Shown: one piece after another, positions 43,511 through 53,644 of the stretch | How positions within the stretch are numbered: position 1 is the stretch's first letter | How the letters are laid out: every line of letters begins with the position of its first letter | DNA from: an uncultured Bacteroidales bacterium | GTDB taxonomy: Bacteria > Bacteroidota > Bacteroidia > Bacteroidales > Paludibacteraceae | Direction of reading: 5' to 3' | Assembly (NCBI GenBank): GCA_937916355.1 | Contig: CALFTM010000057.1 | Location: 1 to 64,000 of the forward strand | Length of the DNA: 64,000 nucleotides | Made by a program: the position numbers and the translations under genes | Notes under the pieces: model-generated | What the model saw: the letters and a program-made list of their open reading frames with translations, nothing else | Told to the model about the DNA's origin: nothing | Databases searched by the model: none

Positions 43511-44857
43511 ATGAATAGAACAGTAAAAAAAGCAGTCTTCTTCGGCATACTGCTCAATCTTCTTCCCTTCTCTTTTTTGGGGCAAGAGAGTAGTTTTAGT
43601 CAACTAATGACTATTGATGAAATGTTTTCCATGGCAGAAAACAATAGTCAGGCAATAAAACTTTCCGACCTCACAATTGCTGCTTCAAAACAAGAGGTGA
43701 AGATTTCTAAAAATGCTCAACTACCTTCTGTAGACATTTCATTATCTGCAGGATACCTTGGTGATTTAAGAGTAATGGAAAGAAATTTCAAAAATGGGCA
43801 AACCATTGATTTGACAAACTTTGGAAAATCCACCAACTTCAACAGCTCTCTGGCTATTGAGGCTTCTCAAATCATTTATGCAGGTGGTGCGATAAAAAAC
43901 GCTATCGACAATGCGGAACTTAATACCGAAATCTCAAAATTAGAAAAGAAATTAACAATACAGAACCTTCGTTTCATGCTAATTTCATACTATTTGGAAA
44001 TATATAAGAGGGAAAATGAAGAGGAGGTTATCCTGAAAAATATAGAACAAACAGAAAAACTTATTACCGATATTAGGAACAAAGAGAAAGAGGGAATGGC
44101 TTAAAAAAATGACATCACTCGTTATGAGCTACAACTACAATCTCTGAATTTGGGTCTCACGCAATCTCGCAATGCAAAATTGATTGCCAACAACCGACTT
44201 TGCACATTACTGAAACTACCGATTGGATCATCCATTCAGGTGGACAAAACAATCATCGAAGAACTTCCTCTATCTCAATCTATAGAGTACTGGCAAAACA
44301 CCGCAACTGACTCTTCCTTAACACTCAAAAAAGCGGACTTGCAATTGCAACAAACAGAACATTCTCGCAAGATCGTACGCTCGGAGAGAATCCCCAAAAT
44401 TGCACTTTATGCTTCTAACCACCTTGACGGTCCCATCACAATCGACATCGACATGAAAAACAACAACATCAACGTGTGGACGGTCGGTGTGGGGTTGAAA
44501 TACAACCTTGCTTCACTATATAAAACGAATCGCAACCTAAAAAGGGCTGATATTGCCAGACTTCAGGCCTCGGAATCACTCATATTAATCAAAGAAAACC
44601 TTGAAACAGAGGTCTACAGTGCCCACACACTTTTCGTAGAAATGTTCTCTATTTTAGAAACCCACAAAAAAAGTCTGGAATTGGCAACACTTAATTATGA
44701 TGTCATCAACAGAAGGTATCTCAACGAGCTTGCAACCATCACTGACATGCTGGATGCGACCAACTCAAAACTTGAGGCTGAGCTAAATATGGCAAATGCA
44801 AAAATCAATCTGCTGCTTCGCTACTACAATCTGAAACGAGTATCTGGAATTTTATAA
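43511..44857 (+). pseudogene. TolC-like outer-membrane efflux protein interrupted by an in-frame TAA
   Basis: The two parts, 43511-44104 and 44105-44857, are in the same frame and together would make about 448 residues, the normal length for a TolC-type outer-membrane factor. The first has a signal peptide and helical-hairpin repeats (SVDISLSAGYLGDL, QIIYAGGAIKNAIDNAELNT); the second continues with NDITRYELQLQSLNLGLTQS and ends in a coiled coil. The only break is TAA at 44102-44104, where relatives carry Leu (GMALKND); one T-to-A change in TTA would explain it. Genuine nonsense mutation, sequencing error and readthrough remain possible. The HlyD and MFS partners downstream are intact. Confidence 0.8.
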
Positions 44858-44879
44858 AAAACGCATAATTTTTTTCATC

Positions 44880-45914
44880 ATGAATAGAAAAAACAAAAAA
44901 ATCGCTTACAACATTTTAGTCTGTTCACTGCTCATCATCGCTATCATCTGGGTCTTTTCGAGATTCGTCCATTTGGGTAGCGTTGAATACACAGACAACG
45001 CACAAGTAAAACAGTTAATTATCCCTGTAAACTCTCGTATACAAGGGTTCGTCTCAAAAATCTATTTTTCAGAATACCAAGAAGTGAAAAAAGGAGACAC
45101 TTTGGCAATCATAGAAGATTCTGAATTCAAATACCGTCTGGCGCAAGCTGTGGCAGACTATGAGCGTGCGACTTCAGGAAAGAAGGCGATGAAAACCTCT
45201 ATCCACACGGCGGAAAACAACATCTCGATTTCTGATGCTGCCATTGAGGAGACTCGCATACTTGTCGATAATGCAGAACGAGAATACCTAAGATACAAAA
45301 ACCTTTACGAAAATAGTGCAGTAACCAAACAACAATACGATGCGACAAAAACCAATTACGATGCGTTGAAGGCGCGATACGAACAACTGAAACACGCAAA
45401 AGAGAGTTCTTCTTTGGTTAAACAAGAACATACTCAACGTTTGGGACAAAACCTTGCAGAAATCAAACTCAAGGAGGCTGCTCTCGAATTGGCAAAACTC
45501 AACCTCTCATATACTGTCATCACTGCACCATGTAATGGATTCACAGGAAGGAAGAACATTCAAGAGGGACAATTGATACAACCGGGACAGACCATTGTCG
45601 ACATCGTCGACAACAATGACAAATGGATCATCGCAAATTATAAAGAGACACAAACAAGTAATATACGAGAAGGAATGCCAGTCGAAATTACCGTGGATGC
45701 TGTGCCGGATGTAGTGTTCAAAGGTGAAGTCTGTTCCATATCGAAAGCGACCGGCGCAAGTTTCTCTTTGATTCCGCAAGACAATTCTGCAGGGAATTTT
45801 GTAAAAATAGAGCAAAGGATTCCTATCAGAATCAATTTTTCACAGGACAACGATCCAGAAGCGATGAAAAGAGTTTCTGCAGGTATGAACGTTGAATGCA
45901 TCGTAAATTATTAA
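44880..45914 (+). CDS. HlyD/EmrA-type membrane fusion protein
   Basis: The 344-residue periplasmic adaptor has one N-terminal transmembrane helix (YNILVCSLLIIAIIWVFSRF), a biotinyl-lipoyl-like half motif (VNSRIQGFVSKIYFSEYQEV), a long coiled-coil hairpin (about 80-190), the second lipoyl half (ITAPCNGFTGRKNIQEGQLI) and a beta-barrel domain. It would connect the MFS pump to the outer-membrane factor. It starts 22 bases after the OMF gene and is followed by the MFS gene after 15 bases. Confidence 0.94.
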   Translation: MNRKNKKIAYNILVCSLLIIAIIWVFSRFVHLGSVEYTDNAQVKQLIIPVNSRIQGFVSKIYFSEYQEVKKGDTLAIIEDSEFKYRLAQAVADYERATSGKKAMKTSIHTAENNISISDAAIEETRILVDNAEREYLRYKNLYENSAVTKQQYDATKTNYDALKARYEQLKHAKESSSLVKQEHTQRLGQNLAEIKLKEAALELAKLNLSYTVITAPCNGFTGRKNIQEGQLIQPGQTIVDIVDNNDKWIIANYKETQTSNIREGMPVEITVDAVPDVVFKGEVCSISKATGASFSLIPQDNSAGNFVKIEQRIPIRINFSQDNDPEAMKRVSAGMNVECIVNY

Positions 45915-45929
45915 GCCACAAACAAAAAA

Positions 45930-47621
45930 ATGAGTGAAAATATTTCTCATCCTCATAATGGAGGGACACCCTCATTTTCTATTCCAGAAATCAGAAGTTT
46001 CGTTCCTGAATGCATCCGCCCATACATTCTGATAGGGTTTGCCATCATCATCCAATTTTCAGGAGGAGTGTACCTGCCCGTCTCTCATGAAATGGCGAGT
46101 GCGACCGCATTGATGAATGAAGACATCCAAATGGCAGGCCTCACTGGACTGATTGGAATGTCGCTCAACTTCATCTACATGTTCCGCTTTAAATGTGCCT
46201 TTCCTCCCAAAACCGCCTTTTTCATTTGCGGAACAATCATCATCATCGCCAACCTCATAACGATGCACACGACAAACGTCCCGCTATTGGTCGGCACGTG
46301 CCTTGTCGCAGGATTTTTCAGAATGCAAGCGATGTTTCTTTGCATGAGCACAATTCAACTTTGGATAACCCCCAAAAGAGATATGCAAATATGGTTTTGC
46401 TGGATATGCTTTATCGTCAACTCCATGATCAGCCTTTCGGGGCTACTTAGCGTCTTCATCAGTTCGGCTACAGAATGGCAATATGTCCAATGGTGCATCA
46501 TCGGACTGGTACTGATCATGCTACTCATCATCATGCTAATCTTTAAAAATTTCAGAACAATGCCTCGCATCCCTTTCTTAGGAATAGACTACTTAGGAAT
46601 GCTATTGTGGGGAGGTTTTGCCATGAGTATTCTTTTCGTTTGTATTTATGGAGAACACTACGACTGGTGGCACTCAAAACATATATGGACTGCCACTTTC
46701 TCTGCCATAACCTCCTTGGGATTCCTTTTGTGGCGTTCATCGTTCATACGTCACCCCTATATTACAATTTCTGCCATCAAAAAACCGATAATGTGGCTCA
46801 TGCCACTCACCTATCTGGCGGCAGACCTGCTCTTAGCACCCTCACATATCTTTGAACACGCACTCATGGAAAACATCCTTGGCTATGATAGCACCCACAT
46901 CGCATCACTCAATTGGGTATCCTTCGCTGGAGTCATTTTCTCCACTATCATCGCATGGAAGATTTTCGGACAATGGAAATGGAGATACCGCACAATGTTT
47001 CTCATCGCATTTGGCTGTTTTTCTTTCTACTTAGCCTATTTTTACCTGATGATAGATTATCATCTTCCGAAAGAGTATCTTTTTCTGCCAATATTCGTAA
47101 GAAGTTTCGGATATGTGATTTTAGCTATATCACTGCTCACTGCAACAACGAAACTCCCCTTCCCTTTTGAGTTTTTCCAAGGCATCACAATCCAAAACAC
47201 TTTTAGCGCTGCTTTGGCAAGCTCTATCGGCACAGCAATCATTGGGCATCTGTTGAAAATAACCCTTCTGAAAAACAGCATGCTCATCAGTGCAAATTTC
47301 GACCACCTCAATACACACATTTCACAAATGCCAATGGAGATGATGTACGGAATCATACAACAACAATCGCTAATAGTTTCTATGAAAGAGATATACGGAT
47401 GGCTTCTGATTTTAAGCTTTGTTTTTCTTTTCTTCATATTGATACGAGAAGAAGGATTATCAGAACCCGTCAAACTAAAATTCCCTAATTTAAGTAAATG
47501 GAGAAAAAAGATGTTAAGCAAACTTCAACAAAAGCTTGCTCATGGATTATCCCAAAGGGATTCATTCCTCCCCTACAAAAAACAGACCTCCTCCATCGTA
47601 AAGATAATCATCGGCAAGTGA
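45930..47621 (+). CDS. 14-TM MFS drug-efflux transporter (EmrB/DHA2-like)
   Basis: The 563-residue inner-membrane protein has about fourteen hydrophobic segments and is closest in arrangement to the DHA2 (EmrB) group that works with HlyD-like adaptors. The N terminus is cytoplasmic and polar for about 30 residues. The usual motif A is degenerate, as often in Bacteroidota members. It ends the efflux operon; the last 60 coding bases overlap antisense the end of the next convergent gene. Substrates are unknown. Confidence 0.88.
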   Translation: MSENISHPHNGGTPSFSIPEIRSFVPECIRPYILIGFAIIIQFSGGVYLPVSHEMASATALMNEDIQMAGLTGLIGMSLNFIYMFRFKCAFPPKTAFFICGTIIIIANLITMHTTNVPLLVGTCLVAGFFRMQAMFLCMSTIQLWITPKRDMQIWFCWICFIVNSMISLSGLLSVFISSATEWQYVQWCIIGLVLIMLLIIMLIFKNFRTMPRIPFLGIDYLGMLLWGGFAMSILFVCIYGEHYDWWHSKHIWTATFSAITSLGFLLWRSSFIRHPYITISAIKKPIMWLMPLTYLAADLLLAPSHIFEHALMENILGYDSTHIASLNWVSFAGVIFSTIIAWKIFGQWKWRYRTMFLIAFGCFSFYLAYFYLMIDYHLPKEYLFLPIFVRSFGYVILAISLLTATTKLPFPFEFFQGITIQNTFSAALASSIGTAIIGHLLKITLLKNSMLISANFDHLNTHISQMPMEMMYGIIQQQSLIVSMKEIYGWLLILSFVFLFFILIREEGLSEPVKLKFPNLSKWRKKMLSKLQQKLAHGLSQRDSFLPYKKQTSSIVKIIIGK

Positions 47622-48269
47622 GATGATTTCTATCTGGTGAGATTCGATGAAATCGCATAATTTCTTGCCATCTTTATGTTTCAATGGGTTGCCTAAAAAG
47701 AATAGTTTGTTTTGATGTAATCCGCATGTCCCGCCTAAAAAACCATAGCGGTGCGTCACTATCTTAATCTCTTCGGGCGAGAAATAACAGGAGGAGAAAG
47801 AGTGCTTTTGCAACTCTTTGTGAATGCCGGCATCGGAGGTGATAAATGCCTCGTCCGTCAGGGCTAGCAACGAACATCGTGTATAAGACTGTGGCAAGAA
47901 AATCTTCTGTTTGCCCTCTTGTCTCTCCAAAACTTTGGCATCAGTATATCCTTTTCGATGAAAAAAACAGGTTGGCGTGGCTAACGCATTGTAGAAACAG
48001 GAGTTGTGCAGTTCCTTTCCAACAAACGAATCTCCATAGCGATAAGGAATAGCCAATTCATCGAGTTTTTGAAACAGATTCTGAGGAGCATTGGGCGCAA
48101 TTATCAACTCTTCTCGCTCTTGAAAGATAAAAATATCGGGATGACATGATATGGAAGAATAGGTGACATTTGTGGTCTGAAATCGAAAAACTTCATCGGC
48201 ATAAAGAGCAAGCTGTTCAAAAATTTTCTCTGAACACCGTGCATCAACTATGACTAACTTTGATTTCAT
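47562..48269 (-). CDS. DUF6873-like protein of the guanidino-modifying enzyme fold
   Basis: The 235-residue soluble protein has features I associate with the DUF6873 / GME-fold family: SCHPDIFIF near residue 42, a FFLGNPLKHKDGKKLCDFIE segment, HRYGFLGGTCGLHQNKLFFL with a Cys in the position of a GME-fold nucleophile, and a C-terminal LADDYLYDGGGLFF. Catalysis is not shown. Its start overlaps the end of the radical SAM gene by 26 bases, so translation is coupled. Its 3' end overlaps the MFS gene by 60 bases. Confidence 0.6.
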   Translation of the reverse strand: MKSKLVIVDARCSEKIFEQLALYADEVFRFQTTNVTYSSISCHPDIFIFQEREELIIAPNAPQNLFQKLDELAIPYRYGDSFVGKELHNSCFYNALATPTCFFHRKGYTDAKVLERQEGKQKIFLPQSYTRCSLLALTDEAFITSDAGIHKELQKHSFSSCYFSPEEIKIVTHRYGFLGGTCGLHQNKLFFLGNPLKHKDGKKLCDFIESHQIEIISLADDYLYDGGGLFFVGEE

Positions 48270-49248
48270 ATTTGCTCAATTTAGAATCACCCAAAACCTT
48301 TACATTCAATTTTTTAGGCTCGAATATTGTTTTTCTGTTCTTGGCTTCGTATCCCAACACAAAATTGATTTGTGACGGATGCACTTTCACAACAATTGAA
48401 CTCGATTCATATCCATCTAATTCCTTTTTCAACAAATCCGCCCATATCTCTGTCATAACCAACTCTTTGAAAGAGCGATGATAAGACCCTGCCAACAATG
48501 ATTTTCCTTGCGTCAACTCTTCCGATGGGTGTAGTCCAACACGCAAAACTTTCACTCCTGCTTGCTCGAATCGAAGGAAAAATCGCTTGGACCATGACAC
48601 CGCTGTTGGGAGGTCAAGGGGCTGATACTTGCCCGTTTCATAAAATTTTGCCAACTGTGTCCCTTTAATAACTAATGTTGGATAGATTCTCGTGTTATCT
48701 GCTCCTAACGAAATAATATCCTCCACAGTCTGAGAAGAACGCTCAAACGAATCTTGAGGGAGACCGATCATCATCTGCAACCCTAAATGGAAATCGTTCT
48801 TCAAAATCAACTCAGAAGCTCTCCAAATTGCCTCTCTCTTATGCCCCCGACCCGATGCGAGCAATACCTCGTCATGAGTAGATTGAGCACCCAACTCGAT
48901 GGTTGTGACTCCATATCGTTTGAGAAGATCCAAAACGGGTTGAGAGATATAATCCGGACGGGTAGACAATCGGATGCCGGAAATCTTATTCTCTTTGCGG
49001 TAATGGAATGCTTGCCGGAGGTATTGCTCTTGCAACTCCAACGGCAATCCGGTGAATGAGCCTCCAAAAAATGCCACCTCAATCTCTCTCCCATCGGTCA
49101 TTGTCGATAAATAGGTTTCAATAATAGCAGGAAGATCTTCCGGGTTGGGAATCTCTTGCTGTCCGCTGATTTTTGCCTGATTGCAAAATATACATTGGTG
49201 TGGACAAGCCAACTCCGGAATAAATATAGGTATATTGGAATGTTTCAT
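48244..49248 (-). CDS. Radical SAM protein, Elp3-like
   Basis: The 334-residue enzyme has the radical SAM cluster CPHQCIFCNQ (CxxxCxxC, Cys at residues 16, 20 and 23), the FFGGSFTGLP glycine motif and the IELGAQSTHDEVLLASGRGH strand typical of the Elp3/YhcC group. It lacks the Elp3 acetyltransferase domain, so tRNA uridine acetylation cannot be assumed. The ATG at 49248 gives the family start MKHSNIPIFIPELACPHQ; upstream in-frame starts are less likely. It is coupled to the GME-fold gene downstream. This pairing is one I associate mainly with Clostridia. Confidence 0.88.
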   Translation of the reverse strand: MKHSNIPIFIPELACPHQCIFCNQAKISGQQEIPNPEDLPAIIETYLSTMTDGREIEVAFFGGSFTGLPLELQEQYLRQAFHYRKENKISGIRLSTRPDYISQPVLDLLKRYGVTTIELGAQSTHDEVLLASGRGHKREAIWRASELILKNDFHLGLQMMIGLPQDSFERSSQTVEDIISLGADNTRIYPTLVIKGTQLAKFYETGKYQPLDLPTAVSWSKRFFLRFEQAGVKVLRVGLHPSEELTQGKSLLAGSYHRSFKELVMTEIWADLLKKELDGYESSSIVVKVHPSQINFVLGYEAKNRKTIFEPKKLNVKVLGDSKLSKYEIKVSHS

Positions 49249-49381
49249 AATGACCATCTTATTTCTATAAAGCAGCAGCCGATACATTTACAAATCTTCT
49301 CTCAAAGCACAAAGATGAGACCCCAACACTCCGCTTACGCAAATATAAAATTGCTCTTCTGCAAAAATTCAGAAAAAAAAA

Positions 49382-50185
49382 TCACTTCTCTAATTCTTTC
49401 AACACCTCAACAGCAACCGGCAATCCTTGATTTTCAGCAAGTTTCAATAGCCTTATTGCTTCTGCGGTGTCTTGCGGTACACCGTGACCGTTATAGTAAC
49501 AAACGAAAAGATTGTATTGAGCTCCCGCATCACCCTGATCGGCGGCGAGTTTGTACCATTTCACAGCTTCTTTAGAATCTTGCGGAACACCTTGACCTTC
49601 TGTGTAACATAAGCCAAGTACAACCTGAGCCGTAGCATATCCCTGTTCGGCAGCAAGTTTGTACCATTTCACTGCCTCTTTAAAGTCCTGCGGAACGCCT
49701 TCACCGTTTGCATAACATACTCCAAGATTGCATTGAGCTTCCGCCTCACCCTGATCGGCTGCGAGTTTGTACCATTTTGCAGCCTCTTTATGGTCCTGCG
49801 GAACGCCTTGACCATAACTGTAACAAACTCCAAGATTGCATTGAGCTTCCGCATCACCCTGATCGGCTGCGAGTTTATACCACTTCACCGCCTCTTTATA
49901 ATCTTGCGGTACGCCTTGACCATTAACGTAACAAAAGCCAAGATCGTATTGAGCCTTCACATGCCCCTGTTCGGCAGCGAGTTTAAACCATTTCACTGCC
50001 TCTTTATAGTCCTGCGGAACGCCTTCACCTTTTTCGTAACATAAGCCAAGCTCAAACTGAGCCGTAGCATCTCCTGACGCTGCCTTTTTTTTCAAATTCT
50101 CAAATTCCGAACTGTATCCAACACATGACACCATCGAAACAATCAACAATACTATTTTTACAAAATTTTTAAAATGATTCTCCAT
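49382..50185 (-). CDS. Sel1-like repeat lipoprotein
   Basis: The 267-residue protein starts with a short export signal (VKIVLLIVSMVSC), consistent with a lipoprotein with Cys at about residue 21. It then has six nearly identical 36-residue Sel1 repeats (AQFELGLCYEKGEGVPQDYK, EAVKWFKLAAEQGH) and a half repeat. These TPR-like solenoids mediate protein contacts. The 108-base units are similar in DNA, so copy number may vary. The ATG at 50185 is chosen for the signal. Confidence 0.88.
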   Translation of the reverse strand: MENHFKNFVKIVLLIVSMVSCVGYSSEFENLKKKAASGDATAQFELGLCYEKGEGVPQDYKEAVKWFKLAAEQGHVKAQYDLGFCYVNGQGVPQDYKEAVKWYKLAADQGDAEAQCNLGVCYSYGQGVPQDHKEAAKWYKLAADQGEAEAQCNLGVCYANGEGVPQDFKEAVKWYKLAAEQGYATAQVVLGLCYTEGQGVPQDSKEAVKWYKLAADQGDAGAQYNLFVCYYNGHGVPQDTAEAIRLLKLAENQGLPVAVEVLKELEK

Positions 50186-50345
50186 TCTTATCAATGTCTT
50201 AATAATATAAAATTCAAAAAAAATAACTCTCAATGTGCAAAGATGAGACTAAATCTCTCTGCAACGCTAATATACATAAAATTCTACACTTATGCAAAAA
50301 ATTTGAAACTGTGAATTTACAGAACGCACCTTAATAAAAATAAGA

Positions 50346-50377
50346 CAACTTCTACAAAACCGAATTTATAGAAGTTG
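50346..50377 (-). terminator. Hairpin terminator after the 128-residue gene; dispersed repeat copy
   Basis: CAACTTCTA (50346-50354) and TAGAAGTTG (50369-50377) pair perfectly. On the minus strand it follows the 128-residue gene by 12 bases and precedes a T-rich stretch. Part of it (50363-50380) repeats exactly, inverted, at 15918-15935. Confidence 0.65.
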
Positions 50378-50389
50378 CCTCAATAAAAA

Positions 50390-50776
50390 TCACAAAAGTT
50401 CCAAATCTCCATCAACGAAACCTACCCCAATTCCTTTTTTACTCTGTAACAGAGTTTGATATTTCCCATGCTTCATATACCTTTTCAAAAAAGATTTTAT
50501 GGTCGACAAGACATCCTCGTAAGTCTCTTCACACTCCCATCCCAAAAGGTTATCTCTGTTATCAAAAATTTCACTACATGCCCAATCAGGGTCATTTTTA
50601 TCGAAAGAATTTGTTCCTACAATTTCCACAGACCACTCATTCTCTCCATCTTCATATAAGTTAAAACAAAACGCCACAATCTCTTCCGACAACTCTGTTG
50701 ACAAAGAATCATCAATCCATTTTTCAAATGTATCGTATGACAATCCTATATTTCCTAAAATTCCAAAAAATCCCAT
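50390..50776 (-). CDS. Small acidic protein resembling bacterial immunity proteins
   Basis: The 128-residue protein is soluble and acidic, with conserved-looking blocks WSVEIVGTNSFDKNDPDWAC, SEIFDNRDNLLGW and KGIGVGFVDGDLELL. The layout resembles polymorphic-toxin immunity families, but I cannot name one and no toxin gene is adjacent. It lies between the M16 protease gene (48 bases upstream on the same strand) and the Sel1 gene. Confidence 0.65.
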   Translation of the reverse strand: MGFFGILGNIGLSYDTFEKWIDDSLSTELSEEIVAFCFNLYEDGENEWSVEIVGTNSFDKNDPDWACSEIFDNRDNLLGWECEETYEDVLSTIKSFLKRYMKHGKYQTLLQSKKGIGVGFVDGDLELL

Positions 50777-50824
50777 AATGATATTTATTAATAATTATCA
50801 AAACAAAAAACACATTCAATCCGG

Positions 50825-53644
50825 TCATCTCTTTGCAGACATGATGACCCTCACCTCATTATTTTGGTCGATGATACTTTTTAATGTCTTTGAAATATCT
50901 TCCTTTGTGATAGAGTCCAATGTTGGCAAATAATCTTTGTAATAGTTAATTCCATAACGATAGTATGAAAAGAGCACGCTCAACACCCAACTATTCTCTT
51001 TCTGATTTTCGGAATACTTATTACGCAAGTTCTCCTTCACTTTGTTAAAATCCGAATCCAAAGGGCCTTCGGCAATCAACTTGTCGATCTCTTCTCTGAT
51101 CAACGCCAATAAGCGATCTTCTAATTTAGGATCGGTATCGAAAGAGAGTTGCAACAAGGCTTGAGGCTCAGGAATATTATTTAGTGTTGCCCTTGTACTC
51201 ACTCCATAAGTTCCGCCCTCCATTTCTCGCATGCTTTCAAAATAACGGATATCTAAAATATCAGCAATCAGAGATAAGGTAAGACTGTTTTTCAAATTAA
51301 ATGCCATATCTCCTGAAAAGACTACCATATTGGAACACTTATCCACCTGCATCTCTCTTTCAAAACGATTTGTCACCTTTCCGTCGGCTATGCGGATTCC
51401 TCTGTCTGTCCATGTCTCAGTCTTCATTTTTTTCATTTTTGGAATGCCTCCTAAATATTTTTCAATCGACGGACGCAATGAGTCCACATTAAGGTTACCT
51501 ACCAAATAGATGGTGAAGTCTTTCGGGTCTTCAAATCGTTCATCAAAAATCTGCAAGGCCTTACTTTGCGACAATTCACTCAAACGCTCCAAATTCATCG
51601 GACGACGTCTCGCATGATGGTTATACAACGTCACCAAAACAGAATCCTGAAAAGACTTCGCAGGGTTTTTAGCTGAATTAGCATAGACCGTCTCGTACTG
51701 ATTCAACAGGGAGGCAAAACTTTCATCATCTGAACGAGTTCCCTTGAACAAAAGATAGACTAACTGCAATAGGGTATCAAAATCCTTCACAGTTGATTGC
51801 CCAGAGAACGACTCGTCATACAACCCGACAGAAGGGTTCAGTCCAACGAATTTACCGGCAAGAACTTTCATCAACTCGACTTGATTGAATTTTCCCATTC
51901 CGTTATTCATTGCAACGGAAGAACACAAAGAACCCGACACAATATCAGACAGGTTGTCCACCTTCGAAAGTCCGCCCTCACTAAATCCTTTTATCAAAAT
52001 TTCATCATCACGCAGTTTTGTTGGTTGTAGAACTACCTTCAAACCATTTCCTAAAGTCCAGACGGTTACCCCCTCAATTGCATCGCACGACTCCTCTTTT
52101 TTCACTTTTTGAGCTTTCAATTTATCGGCTATCAAGTTCTGGTCAATCACTTTTTCCTTGTATGGTTGTACCTCTTTTGTATTAATTAAAGCCAATTCAG
52201 AACGAACCTTCTCCTCTGAAGGAAATTTCACGGACTCCTTTTTCGGTCCTGTCATCGAAACCACCTGATTACGTTCTGTCACCAATTTTTTAGCCAATAT
52301 ATTAATGACCTCTAATGAAATCTGAGGCAACAACTCTTTTATTTTCGCATATTCCCACTCAATACCCGGAGCCGGTGAAAAATCCAGATAATTTCGCACA
52401 TATTCATTCACATAAGAGGAGTTTTTTGTCTTTTCTCGTTCGTTATAGGATTTTTCCATCCCACTAAGAAGGTTTAACTTTGCTCTGTCCAATTCGGCAT
52501 TTGTAAAACCAAAACGCTTCATTCTCTCAGCTTCCATCAACAAAGCTTCAAAAGCCATCGCTTCTCCGCCCTCTTTTGGCACAGCCATAAGCATGAAGGC
52601 ATCAATCGGACGAACCTCTTCGCCAATACCGACATAACCTGCGGCAAAAGGAGCATCTGCTTTAAGGGCGATTTCATCCAAACGATCACTCATCATTCGT
52701 TCTATCAACGAATGAGAAAGGTGGATGAGATAACCATATTCGCTCGCTTTGATTTGATCTGGAACAGGAGCATGGCGATAAGTAATCGAGACTCTGGAGT
52801 TTTTCGCCTCCTCATCAGTTAAAATAGCAACTATCGGCTCTTCATTGGGCTGTACAGGATAGGTTCTTCTCTCATCCGGATTCTCTCTTTTGGGAATATC
52901 TTTCCACATCTCCTTCACCTTCGCCTCCACTACATCTACATCAATGTCTCCCACCACAACAATCGCCTGCAAATCCGGACGATACCAACGATGATAGAAT
53001 GCCCTCAATGTGTCATAAGCAAAATTATTGATGATGACAGTATCACCGATGACATCCCTTTTGGAGTATTGTGAATTAGGATATAACAGAGGCAAGGAGG
53101 CTTTCCACAAACGACGATTGGCATCCATACGGGTGCGCCACTCTTCTCTAATCACCCCTCTCTCCTTATCTATCTCTTCTTCGTTGAGGGAAATATACCC
53201 CGACCAATCGTGCAAAATCAGCAGTGCGGTATCGACAATACCGGGACGGACAGTCGGGACGGATTTCAAATTATAGACCGTTTCGTCTAAGGATGTATAA
53301 GCATTGATATTGTTACCAAACTGTACTCCTATCGTCTCCAAATAATCAATGATCATCTTCCCGGGGAAATTCTTCGTTCCATTAAAAGCCATGTGTTCGA
53401 GGAAGTGCGCCAAACCATTTTGATTATCTTCTTCCAGTATCGCCCCTACATTCTGGGCTATGTAAAAATCGGCACGCTCCTTTACTACATCGTTGTGACG
53501 AATATAGTAGGTCAATCCGTTATCCAAAATACCATAACGAAGTTTCGGATCCATAGGTATTCGATTCGCTTCAAGAGAAGCCGCAACACAAAAACCACTC
53601 ACTGCCAATGCGGCAACCACAAACAGACTTTTTATACGTTTCAT
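50825..53644 (-). CDS. M16 family zinc protease (pitrilysin-like), exported
   Basis: The 939-residue protein has a signal peptide (SLFVVAALAVSGFCVAA) and two M16 units. The zinc motif HFLEH is at residues 80-84 with the third ligand E161 in DKERGVIREEW, so the N-terminal unit is active. The C-terminal unit lacks HxxEH and serves as the substrate clamp. Periplasmic M16 proteases degrade short peptides. The gene has 248 bases upstream without a clear promoter. Confidence 0.95.
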   Translation of the reverse strand: MKRIKSLFVVAALAVSGFCVAASLEANRIPMDPKLRYGILDNGLTYYIRHNDVVKERADFYIAQNVGAILEEDNQNGLAHFLEHMAFNGTKNFPGKMIIDYLETIGVQFGNNINAYTSLDETVYNLKSVPTVRPGIVDTALLILHDWSGYISLNEEEIDKERGVIREEWRTRMDANRRLWKASLPLLYPNSQYSKRDVIGDTVIINNFAYDTLRAFYHRWYRPDLQAIVVVGDIDVDVVEAKVKEMWKDIPKRENPDERRTYPVQPNEEPIVAILTDEEAKNSRVSITYRHAPVPDQIKASEYGYLIHLSHSLIERMMSDRLDEIALKADAPFAAGYVGIGEEVRPIDAFMLMAVPKEGGEAMAFEALLMEAERMKRFGFTNAELDRAKLNLLSGMEKSYNEREKTKNSSYVNEYVRNYLDFSPAPGIEWEYAKIKELLPQISLEVINILAKKLVTERNQVVSMTGPKKESVKFPSEEKVRSELALINTKEVQPYKEKVIDQNLIADKLKAQKVKKEESCDAIEGVTVWTLGNGLKVVLQPTKLRDDEILIKGFSEGGLSKVDNLSDIVSGSLCSSVAMNNGMGKFNQVELMKVLAGKFVGLNPSVGLYDESFSGQSTVKDFDTLLQLVYLLFKGTRSDDESFASLLNQYETVYANSAKNPAKSFQDSVLVTLYNHHARRRPMNLERLSELSQSKALQIFDERFEDPKDFTIYLVGNLNVDSLRPSIEKYLGGIPKMKKMKTETWTDRGIRIADGKVTNRFEREMQVDKCSNMVVFSGDMAFNLKNSLTLSLIADILDIRYFESMREMEGGTYGVSTRATLNNIPEPQALLQLSFDTDPKLEDRLLALIREEIDKLIAEGPLDSDFNKVKENLRNKYSENQKENSWVLSVLFSYYRYGINYYKDYLPTLDSITKEDISKTLKSIIDQNNEVRVIMSAKR

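Noticed and set aside
44085..44160. Frameshift in the efflux OMF gene at the run of seven A
   Set aside because: The coding frame is the same on both sides; a single substitution, not an indel, explains the stop.
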